DNA from: Mugil cephalus
Lineage: Eukaryota; Chordata; Actinopteri; Mugiliformes; Mugilidae
Direction of reading: 5' to 3'
DNA: 64,000 nucleotides
NCBI RefSeq assembly: GCF_022458985.1
Contig: NC_061786.1
Coordinates: 2,093,501 to 2,157,500 of the forward strand
Shown here piece by piece: positions 54,413 to 64,000 of the stretch. The notes beneath the pieces were generated by a model that saw nothing but the letters and a program-made list of their open reading frames with translations, had not been told where the DNA came from and searched no databases. Positions within the stretch are counted from its first letter, which is position 1; each line of letters starts with the position of its first letter. The translations under genes were made by a program, and so were the position numbers.

Positions 54413-55130
54413 GCTGCTAGACTGTAGCAGTTTAATCTGCACAAGTCCAAACACTAACCGCACACATGGTACACTCCTCCGATCTTACTTTCATGATAAT
54501 GACTTGGTGACGGTCCGTGTGATTGGATGGTTCAAATAGGCCCCGCCTTTTCAGTATTCTGAGCACCACACCTCTTTTCTAGGGAAAATCATTTTGAATG
54601 AAAAATCAACAACAGATCAAGACAGTTGGGTGTGGGTGCTTTGCAGGCTACTGGTTTGAGCGCTGGATATGACATCCGGGACATCACGTAGTCGTCCAGA
54701 AGTTGTACAGCTAGGTTGAAAAGTCAACTATGTTAGTGGTGAAAACTTTCCTGGAGACTCATCATGACTCAGGGTATGCAGGGGGAACCTCTAGTCATTG
54801 AGTGGAGCTACTGCACTAACTGAATGTTGGAAGACTACAGCAACATGACTGATGTTGAATAAAATGAAGTATTTGAATGTATCTTGCTCATTCTATGGAA
54901 GACAGAGATTTCCTCCTCTTCAATGTGTATTTGGATCATCGGTGATCTGACTCCATTCCAGTGGCTGTATTTAAGTTTGGTCCAGGGTTCTCCCTTTTCT
55001 AGGAACTCTACTCTGGTGAATAACCAAATCAAATAAAAATAGCATAACTGCCAAGAAATCAAACAAGAAAAGCCCCATCTCAAACAGCAACCAATGCGGT
55101 ATTGATTAGTTATCATTGATACAACTCATA

Positions 55131-55274
55131 CAGCCTCCTTGGAGACTAGCAAAAATTGCCATAGCTGACTATATTTCACGTCATCAAGGCGGGGTATTGG
55201 GTTAAGTTTTCAACCAGCAATAATCACGTCTCAGTATAACTTCATGGACTATGAAATTGCCTCTGTGCAAGGAT
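55131..55274 (-). ncRNA. Divergent U4 snRNA, copy 12 (class A)
   Basis: 144 nt, loop UUAUA, upstream TCTCGGG; all elements intact. Confidence 0.92.
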
Positions 55275-55991
55275 GCTGCCAGACTGTAGCAGTTTAATCT
55301 GCACAAGTCCAAACACTAACCGCACACATGGTACACTCCTCCGATCTTACTTTCATGATAATGACTTGGTGACGGTCCGTGTGATTGGATGGTTCAAATA
55401 GGCCCCGCCTTTTCAGTATTCTGGGCACCACACCTCTTTTCTCGGGAAAATCATTTTGAATGAAAAATCAACAACAGATCAAGACAGTTGGGTGTGGGTG
55501 CTTTGCAGGCTACTGGGTTTGAGCGCTGGATATGACATCCGGGACATCACGTAGTCGTCCGGAAGTTGTACAGCTAGGTTGAAAAGTCAACTATGTTAGT
55601 GGTGAAAACTTTCCTGGAGACTCATCATGACTCAGGGTATGCAGGGGGAACCTCTAGTCATTGAGTGGAGCTACTGCACTAACTGAATGTTGGAAGACTA
55701 CAGCAACATGACTGATGTTGAATAAAATGAAGTATTTTAATGTATCTTGCTCATTCTATGGAAGACAGAGATTTCCTCCTCTTCAATGTGTATTTGGATC
55801 ATCGGTGATCTGACTCCATTTCAGTGCTGTATTTAAGTTTGGTCCAGGTTCTCCCTTTTCTAGGAACTCTACTCTGGTGAATAACCAAGTCAAATAAAAA
55901 TAGCATAACTGCCAAGAAATCAAACAAGAAAAGCCCCATCTCAAACAGCAACCAATACGGTATTGATCATTTATCATTGATACAAGTCATA

Positions 55992-56135
55992 CAGCCTCCT
56001 TGGAGACTAGCAAAAATTGCCATAGCTGACTATATTTCACGTCATCAAGGCGGGGTATTGGGTTAAGTTTTCAACCAGCAATAATCACGTCTCAGCAAAA
56101 CTTCATGGACTATGAAATTGCCTCTGTGCAAGGAT
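55992..56135 (-). ncRNA. Divergent U4 snRNA, copy 13 (class B)
   Basis: 144 nt, loop UUUUG, upstream TCTAGGG; all elements intact. Confidence 0.92.
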
Positions 56136-56852
56136 GCTGCTAGACTGTAGCAGTTTAATCTGCACAAGTCCAAACACTAACCGCACACATGGTACACTCC
56201 TCCGATCTTACTTTCATGATAATGACTTGGTGACGGTCCATGTGATTGGATGGTTCAAATAGGCCCCGCCTTTTCAGTATTCTGGGCACCACACCTCTTT
56301 TCTAGGGAAAATCATTTTGAATGAAAAATCAACAACAGATCAAGACAGTTGGTGTGGGTGCTTTGCAGGCTACTGGTTTGAGCGCTGGATATGACATCTG
56401 GGACATCACGTAGTCGTCCGGAAGTTGTACAGCTAGGTTGAAAAGTCAACTATGTTAGTGGTGAAAACTTTCCTGGAGACTCATCATGACTTGGGGTATG
56501 CAGGGGGAACCTCTAGTCATTGAGTGGAGCTACTGCACTAACTGAATGTTGGAAGACTACAGCAACATGACTGATGTTGAATAAAATGAAGTATTTTAAT
56601 GTATCTTGCTCATTCTATGGAAGACAGAGATTTCCTCCTCTTCAATGTGTATTTGGATCATCAGTGATCTGACTCCATTCCAGTGGCTGTATTTAAGTTT
56701 GGTCCAGGGTTCTCCCTTTTCTAGGAACTCTACTCTGGTGAATAACCAAGTCAAATAAAAATAGCATAACTGCCAAGAAATCAAACAAGAAAAGCCCCAT
56801 CTCAAACAGCAACCAATGCGGTATTGATTAGTTATCATTGATACAAGTCATA

Positions 56853-56996
56853 CAGCCTCCTTGGAGACTAGCAAAAGTTGCCATAGCTGACTATATTTCA
56901 CGTCATCAAGGCGGGGTATTGGGTTAAGTTTTCAACCAGCAATAATCACGTCTCAGCAAAACTTCATGGACTATGAAATTGCCTCTGTGCAAGGAT
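56853..56996 (-). ncRNA. Divergent U4 snRNA, copy 14 (class B, altered Sm site)
   Basis: 144 nt, loop UUUUG. The Sm site reads AACUUUUG in place of AAUUUUUG (position 56,877), the only copy with a change there. A C in the U-run may weaken Sm-ring assembly, so this copy may be less competent. Confidence 0.85.
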
Positions 56997-57713
56997 GCTG
57001 CCAGACTGTAGCAGTTTAATCTGCACAAGTCCAAACACTAACCGCACACATGGTACACTCCTCCGATCTTACTTTCATGATAATGACTTGGTGACGGTCC
57101 GTGTGATTGGATGGTTCAAATAGGCCCCGCCTTTTCAGTATTCTGGGCACCACACCTCTTTTCTAGGGAAAATCATTTTGAATGAAAAATCAACAACAGA
57201 TCAAGACAGTTGGGTCTGGGTGCTTTGCAGGCTACTGGTTTGAGCGCTGGATATGACATCCGGGACATCACGTAGTCGTCCGGAAGTTGTACAGCTAGGT
57301 TGAAAAGTCAACTATGTTAGTGGTGAAAACTTTCCTGGAGACTCATCATGACTCAGGGTATGCAGGGGGAACCTCTAGTCATTGAGTGGAGCTACTGCAC
57401 TAACTGAATGTTGGAAGACTACAGCAACATGACTGATGTTGAATAAAATGAAGTATTTTAATGTATCTTGCTCATTCTATGGAAGACAGAGATTTCCTCC
57501 TCTTCAATGTGTATTTGGATCATCGGTGATCTGACTCCATTTCAGTGCTGTATTTAAGTTTGGTCCAGGGTTCTCCCTTTTCTAGGAACTCTACTCTGGT
57601 GAATAACCAAGTCAAATAAAAATAGCATAACTGCCAAGAAATCAAACAAGAAAAGCCCCATCTCAAACAGCAACCAATGCGGTATTGATCATTTATCATT
57701 GATACAAGTCATA

Positions 57714-57857
57714 CAGCCTCCTTGGAGACTAGCAAAAATTGCCATAGCTGACTATATTTCACGTCATCAAGGCGGGGTATTGGGTTAAGTTTTCAACCAG
57801 CAATAATCACGTCTCAGCAAAACTTCATGGACTATGAAATTGCCTCTGTGCAAGGAT
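57714..57857 (-). ncRNA. Divergent U4 snRNA, copy 15 (class B, right edge)
   Basis: 144 nt and intact. Its upstream flank has several private changes (GGCCGC just before the gene, an extra base near 57,960, changes near 58,010-58,075), as expected for an array-edge unit escaping homogenisation. Confidence 0.9.
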
Positions 57858-58171
57858 GCGGCCAGACTGTAGCAGTTTAATCTGCACAAGTCCAAACACT
57901 AACCGCACACATGGTACACTCCTCCGATCTTACTTTCATGATAATGACTTGGTGACGGTTCCGTGTGATTGGATGGTTCAAATAAGGCCCGCCTTTTCAG
58001 TATTCTGGGAACCACACCTCTTTTCCAGGGAAAATCATTTTGAATGAAAAATCAACAACAGATCAAAACAGTTAGGTCTGGGTGCTTTGCAGGCTACTGG
58101 TTTGAGCGCTGGATATGACATCCGGGACATCACGTAGTCGTCCGGAAGTTGTACAGCTAGGTTGAAAAGTC

Positions 58172-58308
58172 ATAATTTCTATCAGAAATGTGCTTACGTC
58201 TTGAAGTCAATCTGACAGTCAGTTCAGGTACTGAGAGCACAATGAACTGCTGCTTTATTATAGGAGGCTACCTTTAAATCCTTTCTGGAGCATTGACAGT
58301 GTCAGTGA
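58172..58308 (+). repeat. 137-bp dispersed repeat, copy A
   Basis: Same length as 63,191-63,327 and identical except for five substitutions, with no indel. It starts exactly where the U4 array stops. It holds CACAAT(G/A)AACTGCTGCTTTA and ends at GTGTCAGTGA. Class unknown. Confidence 0.85.
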
Positions 58309-59863
58309 TTGTCAAGAAAAGTTAATCATTTGTCATTGATACAAGTCATACAGCCTTTTATTCCAACTTATCCAGTTGAACTTATCCAGAACAATGACGA
58401 TCTGGATAAGCGGTACCACGACACCTGTCATCAACTCGCTAACTCAATCCAGGTTTGTCTTGTTGTGAATCGGTGAATGCGCACGTATAAGGGCGGGTTC
58501 TAAGGCAGCAGACCAATCACAATCATGAGCACTGATCTGCCAGCAAAAATGACAGGAAACTTCTCCTACGAGAAGACAAAGACTGCTTCTCCTCACATAT
58601 TAATTATCAAAAGTAAATGTGAATGCATCTTCCAGGAAAGAACTACAAAAAGAAGAGTATATTTTTAGCCATTTGTCCCCGCTAAGCTCAAACACAGCTC
58701 AAAATCAGGATAATTTCATTCAGGCCAACAACTTGATGTATTGATATGATGTAATTGTGGCATCAGCTTCCAGCTTTATTGTAGCCCATGTAACATTATA
58801 GAGTTAAGAAATCCAACTCCCCAGATGAAACTATGTTTTTGTGCTTGGTTTTTATCTGCTCCCACCTTCTCTGTACTCCAGAGGGGTTACATCTGGGGGA
58901 ATGAGACGAATTGTAATACACCCGAATCATCTATACAGCGTAATGATTGGGTTTTGTGGCTTCGTTAAATGTAAACTAACTGAGCCATTGACGTGTAATT
59001 TACGCATTTATGCAATCTGCAATCCTTTGTCATGCCAGTTGGATTATCTTTGATGCAGCCGCGGTGTTTGACTTTTCGAGATTTGGAGTGAGTTTTACTT
59101 TTTCTTCTTCATATTTGAAGAGAATCAGTCTTCTCGTAGGAGAAGTATGCTGTCATTTTTGCTGGCGGATCAGGATTGTTGTAGATAGGTTCAGCTGGTT
59201 TTCTAGTACGTGTTTTTTAAAGTCACAATTACACCATGTTGAATCCGTCTCCAAATTCAGTATATTGATTAGCTATTTTATTTTGTCAAAAAGCAAAGTG
59301 ACATGTATTTCAATCTTATTTTACATTGCCTAATAATAGGCCAAATTAAATTATAAACAGCAGAATAAGAAGCTTGTTTGAAAGGCCATGAGTTTTGTGC
59401 TTCTGTTTTCTCTATGTAGATCCCCCCTCCATATTAGGAGGTGTAGGAGGTGTTTGTCTGTTTCTACCTCATTACTTTGTATGAATTGACAAACAAAGTC
59501 GCTGAACCATTCCTTCTGGGACTGGGCTGGCGTGCTCAGCAACTACAGCAGAAAGCTTTGCTGGTCTCTTTCTCACATACTGACTCCAGTGAGTGGCAAC
59601 CTGTTCAGAGACATAATGAAGAAGATGGAGAATAAGTGAGGTACGTTTAGACTCCATAAGCCTCTCAAAACCATTTCAAAGCACGAATAGAAAAAAAGCA
59701 ATGTAGTCCAAAAGAAACTTAATGACAAGCTGTGAACCAAATCAAATAAAATTTGAACTTCTAAAATTTATTGACTAAAAAGATTATGCAGTTTGAACCT
59801 GAATATCACAGTATGAAAACACAAAAAACAAGGCTGACATGACAATCACAACATTTCATTAAG

Positions 59864-59931
59864 AGACACTTTTAGTGGACTTGAACTCAGATGCCTGTGG
59901 TCAGCAGTGTCGCTAACCACTGAACTATGCA
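59864..59931 (-). pseudogene. tRNA-like sequence (tRNA relic or SINE head)
   Basis: Minus strand has TAGTTCAGTGGTTAGCG, a good A box, and GAGTTCAAGTCCA, a good B box, at a tRNA-like spacing of about 30 bp. The acceptor stem does not close well, so a functional tRNA is unlikely; a tRNA-derived SINE head or tRNA pseudogene is more plausible. Confidence 0.5.
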
Positions 59932-60368
59932 AGAATGTGGCCTGCAATGGTCGATCTCATTTGTTACATCCATATATTGGCATTCTTTCTATACACTTGC
60001 CATTAGCCAGTCATTTATTTCAAACCAAGAAACACAAAACTTACGAATTTGTAATTTGTCGCTTTATGTTATTTGAATATAGTTTGGCCGATGTGATTCC
60101 AGTCTCGTAGCTTCCAACTTTTCCTCCAAAGACACTGAGGAAAATGGATTAGAAATCAAGTAATCCACCTGTTCATGCTAACACCATCATAGCTGAACTT
60201 CTCCCTCCTCCCACTCTGGCACCACAGCACTTTTAACCAATGACTAGCGGCCCGAGGGCTGACTGGATTTAGCCCACATGATCAGTGAATGACGGAGGCG
60301 TGACATGACACCTGTCAATCGCGGTGGAGGTGGAGTACATCCTGGACATGTCTCCAGTCTATCTCACT

Positions 60369-60494
<126 letters not shown>

Positions 60495-61101
60495 CAACAA
60501 CAGCCACTTCAGAATCACCAATGAACCTAACCTTCTTGCTTTCTATGTTCTGGCAGTTGATGAACTCATGTTCAAATCAAATTCTGTTTACTTTATTGAG
60601 TGCATCAATATACTTAGTTGTTCACAAGACTGTACAGAAGGCATTTCTGATGTTTCACTGTACAGTAGTAAAAGGCATGAAAGAATCCACATCACATTTT
60701 GTGTTCAAGTAATGCACAGTACATGGGAATTAGTGAATCAAAAGTGCTACAATAGTATAATTGAGGGTCTGTCATTGTGTCTTTGGAAATTTATACTGAA
60801 TAGAGTCAGTAAAATTTTAAAGAGGCAAATGTTCCTCCACCCCCAAACTTCTACAGTGCCACCACTTTAAAACAGTTGTTGTAAAAGATTTCAGGTTATT
60901 TTTAGTCCAATTCAAACTCAGCATGTGCTATTATGTATATAAACAACATATATATCAAAAATGAATACACATATTACTTTCAACAGTATTACATCATTTT
61001 AAATTCAGTTCCATGATCCCTGATAGTAAGTTTGTGGTTGACCATAATTCAGGCAGACGAACTCAGGTCCAAATCAAATGCTGTTTACTAGATTGAGTGC
61101 T

Positions 61102-63721
61102 TCATTTCCCCTTTAAATCTCCCTGGATCCATTCTACCACCATTTTGGCAACTTCCCGTCCTGCATCCAGCACGAAGGCATGGCGGAAACCATTTTCACA
61201 CAGTCTGAAATCTCCATGTGGAAAGTCCTGCTTGATGTCATGATAATATTGAACAGGGCACCAGTGGTCTGTAGCTCCATAATAGAAAATAAGCTGGAAT
61301 CATAAACAGAAATATAGTTTACTTAAGAAAATTATCTTTGATATTTATCTTTAAAGCCGTATATCATTAAACACTCACTAGTAAGTCAAGCTGGTAGCTA
61401 ACAGCTGTTGCTGCGAAATGTGATCATATAGGTAGACATTTTCTTACCTTTTCAAGATGTTTCTTGATAGTTATGTTGTCTCTTGCCAGAACCATCTTCA
61501 TTTCTTGGCCCCCCATGTATAAAGCATTGGCTACAAAACAAAAATGACACTGGTCTAGTCATTGTTATATTCAGATATTATAGAACCAATTACTTTCTGT
61601 TTATACCAAAATACATATATTATCTTTCCCTGTATAATTAAAAGTTTAATGCCGTCACTTTAGGATGCATTCGGAAAGAGTGAAGCTGTCATTGTAGTAT
61701 TGTTATTATTATTATTGTAACACAGTTTAACAGAGCACAAGTATAATTTACTTTAGAGAAGCTTTTCCTGGTCATTCCACTCTCCCGCTGTCCCTCTCTC
61801 TCTCATTCTCCTTCCACTGTCCTATCTCCTCCACTTTAATCGTCTCATCCACACCAGTCAAACTTCGGGGACTTCATGGTCATGGCGAAATTGTTTGGTT
61901 TCTCTCTGAGCTGACATATGTATAAAAAAACACAAACTATCTGTGTCAGACCCTGTGGTCTTATGCAACCATTTGCAAGGTATGTCTATCCTATTTGCAT
62001 ATGCATTTCACTGAAGCCTAATTTATAAGAAAATTTACAGAGGTTGATTTTGTAGGATTTACAGTTTTGAACCTAAAAATATGTCTTCTCAAAACCTGGT
62101 GTAACTACAGTACAGATGAGATTCATAAGTTCACAAGTCCTCAGAGAAGGCCATAGACATAGACAAAAGATCTAAAATAAGCATAGACCCAATAAACCAA
62201 GCTTTAGAAAATGAAAGCAATTGTCATCAGCAATTACTATATCTGCAGAGTGTGAAGGGAACAACTATGCCTTTCTTTCTTCTGGTGAGACATCTGCAGT
62301 CAGTGGCAGTTTCTCTTTCTCACTGATGTTTGTTGTGTATTTTGTGCATCTTTGTGCATCACATTAAGAATGTAACTAGAGTATCATTTTATCACCTGAG
62401 CAATGTTGCTAAAGTCAGACTGTTTGTCTCCCAGTGAGATACGGAAAAATGAATGCGTGCTTTATCTCCAGCTGACTGCACTATTACAATGCTCTTCTGT
62501 CTGGTGGATCCAAAAAAGTAATTTCTAAGTTACAGCTCGTGCAAAATGCAGCATCACGTGTTCTGACAAAAAACAGGCAGAGAGCACACATCACTTCAGT
62601 TTTACAATCGCTACAATAGTTAAAATGTTAGTCAAAGAATAGATTTTAAAATTATTTTAGTGGTTTTAAATGCTCTAAATTGCCTAGCTCCACCTAATCT
62701 GTCTGACATGCTCAAAATATATGTGCCTTCAACATCCCTAAGATCCTCAGGCTCAAATCTCCTGATTGTTCCAAACATCTCAACCAAAAGGCAGCCTTTG
62801 CTTATTATGGCACTGAACTCTGGAACAGTCTACCCTAGAGTCTTAGGAGATCCAAATCTGCTGAAATGTTCAAACCAAATATTAAGACAACGTTTTACCA
62901 TTGCTTTTGCTTGAAATGCGTTTTTTTGTACTTGTTGTTTTTATTAGGCTTTGTATTATTATTCATGCTTTTATTTTGCTTCTTTTTATTTTTAACAAAT
63001 GTCTTGACTGTCTTCTCTGTGCAACACTTTGTGTTGCATTTCATGCATGAATTGTGCTATATAAATAAAGTTTATTATTATTATTTTACCACGTGACTGT
63101 GCCCCCCTTCAGGTGAATGTGTTTAACACCATCTAATGTTCTCAAGTAGAGTTTAACTGCAGCTCTGCTGCTGTAAGGGAACTCTACATTATAATTTCTT
63201 TCAGAAATGTGCTTACGTCTTGAAGTCAATCTGACAGTCAGTCCAGGTACTGAGAGCACAATAAACTGCTGCTTTAGTATAGGAGGCTACCTTTAAATCC
63301 TTTCTGGAGCATTGCCAGTGTCAGTGAAAAGCATTTATTTTTTGGGAAATCTGTCTGATTGTGTTTTCCCGTCATAAATTGACACACCACAGCTAATAGC
63401 CAGAAGACCACTGCACACTCAACAACTGTGACATCAGACACATTATAAGCATCACGTGTAAATTAAAAAGCATCACCAACCTGCACTGTCTCCACCGAGG
63501 AGATTTACAGTGGGCTCCACTATAGTGTTATCCAGTGAGCGCATGCCAATAAAAGACAGTTTGATGAGTCCAAGTTTGAGCCTATCAGGCAGCAGAGAAA
63601 GCAGGAAGAGAGTCAGGTAGCCCACGTAACGCATGTGACACAGCACAGGGGTCAAGACCTTTCCTTGAGGTGTCTGAGCCATGCGCTCAATTGTAGGAAA
63701 AAGCATGACAGCTTTCAGAAC
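61102..63721 (-). CDS. ldah: LDAH, lipid droplet-associated hydrolase, C-terminal three exons
   Basis: Minus-strand exons 63721-63481, 61530-61448 and 61293-61102 join in phase (516 nt, 171 residues plus stop); upstream exons lie beyond the window. The translation VLKAVMLFPTIERMAQTPQG matches vertebrate LDAH (C2orf43). NALYMGGQEMKMVLARDN, then LIFYYGATDHWCPVQYYHDI, then LCENGFRHAFVLDAGREVAK follow, ending WIQGDLKGK. The fold is an alpha/beta hydrolase: D in ATDHWCP and H in FRHAF are the expected acid and histidine of the triad, while the nucleophile serine (GHSIG in human) is encoded upstream. The first exon here has hydrophobic stretches (YLTLFLLSLLPDRL) that fit the membrane-hugging region. 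Known to coat lipid droplets; its enzymatic role (cholesterol ester or triglyceride turnover) is debated. One donor (GTTGGT) is unusual but supported by phase and homology. Confidence 0.93.
62450..63090 (+). mobile_element. L2-like LINE 3' end in an LDAH intron
   Basis: GTGCAAAATGCAGCATCACG, AATAGATTTTAAAATTATTTT, CCACCTAATCTGTCTGACAT and CTCTGGAACAGTCTACCC match the C-terminal ORF2 region (LQNAASRVL...RIDFKI...APPNLSDML...LWNSLP). The copy ends in GTGCTATATAAATAAAGTTT and an (ATT)n tail, the typical 3' end of fish L2 elements. Antisense to LDAH. Confidence 0.85.
63191..63327 (+). repeat. 137-bp dispersed repeat, copy B
   Basis: Partner of 58,172-58,308, in the same orientation, within an LDAH intron. 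Confidence 0.85.
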
Positions 63722-64000
63722 CTGGAGGAAGATAAAAACAAAGCTTACAATGAACACCTACCAGAGTGACATACATTAACATTTCCTAAAAAATAAAGTA
63801 ACACAGAAATAGACAAAGAAGGTAAAAGATGCACTCTGAGTGAAAATATGGAATGGGAGATTTTCGTGACATTTAATTTGCTTCCTTTAAACATGCCATG
63901 GAATGAAGTTTACTGTGGAGGCACAGTCACACCTCATGTTTTCATTGGACTGTGTTGACTTAGATTTCCTTCTGAGAGTCACCCTCACACCTCTCCAAAA

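Larger units (their letters stand above)
45160..58171 (-). repeat. Tandem array of 861-bp units, each with one U4-like snRNA gene
   Basis: Fifteen full U4-like genes recur every 860-862 bp from 45,658 to 57,857, all on the minus strand. The whole unit, not just the gene, is repeated with only a few percent difference, so the array expanded by unequal exchange and is being homogenised. The left edge (45,080-45,280) is a scrambled, diverged partial unit. The right edge ends abruptly after GGTTGAAAAGTCA at 58,171, and a 32-bp scrap of the unit reappears at 58,326-58,357. A gene unit of this size repeated head to tail is typical of vertebrate snRNA or 5S clusters. I found no other snRNA, tRNA or 5S gene in the spacer. 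Confidence 0.95.

Noticed and set aside
45401-56838. A repeated minus-strand reading frame of about 80 codons, present in most array units (MI.NDQYRIGCC-type start)
   Set aside because: It overlaps the 3' flank of the U4-like genes and recurs only because the units are near-identical. It has no family resemblance, and its start and end shift with small unit differences.
45160-58171. A 5S rRNA, tRNA, U1, U2, U5, U6 or other second RNA gene in the array spacer
   Set aside because: I checked both strands of one unit for the conserved cores of these RNAs and found none.
58172-58308. The 137-bp repeat as a solo LTR
   Set aside because: It contains an AATAAA-like string in one copy, but there is no terminal TG...CA pair, no target duplication and no internal retroviral sequence; left unclassified.
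59864-59931. A functional tRNA gene
   Set aside because: The A and B boxes are good, but the acceptor stem does not pair and no T-run terminator follows at the expected place.

Overview
The window is vertebrate, most likely teleost fish, nuclear DNA. The evidence is spliced genes whose closest remembered relatives are vertebrate proteins, a typical fish load of Tc1-like, hAT, Harbinger and LINE remnants, and long (CA)n microsatellites. No complete long open reading frame exists; all coding calls come from joining exons across GT-AG junctions with matching phase.

Layout. Positions 1-33,640 hold the 5' part of ADCK1 (minus strand; three coding exons and a probable 5' UTR exon), with introns full of old DNA transposons and LINE pieces. 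SLIRP (minus, 36,470-39,637, four exons, complete) follows. ALKBH1 (plus, 39,927-43,366, six exons, complete, 381 residues) starts 289 bp from the SLIRP start, so the two genes share a divergent promoter. ADCK1, SLIRP and ALKBH1 also lie together on human chromosome 14q24, so this is an old syntenic block; the human block also has SNW1 between SLIRP and ADCK1, and I see no sign of it here. The last three exons of LDAH (minus, 61,102-63,721) close the window.

The most striking region is 45,160-58,171. It is a head-to-tail array of about 15 units of 861 bp. Each unit carries, on the minus strand, a 144-nt sequence that aligns without a single gap to the whole U4 spliceosomal snRNA (about 78% identical to the human U4 I remember). 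The Sm site, the 5' kink-turn, the U6-pairing segments and the 3' stem-loops are all kept, and several stem differences are paired, compensating changes. I read this as a tandem, co-evolving cluster of a divergent U4 snRNA variant. Two sequence classes are interleaved along it. The recurring 80-codon reading frame in each unit is a by-product of the repeat and not a protein gene.

The rest is mobile-element debris. It includes a hAT element with an L1 fragment nested inside it (both target-site duplications visible), two abutting Tc1-like copies, internally deleted Tc1 copies, a Harbinger relic with a piece of its Myb-like gene, and RTE-like, L2-like and other LINE fragments. I recognised no retroviral or LTR element.
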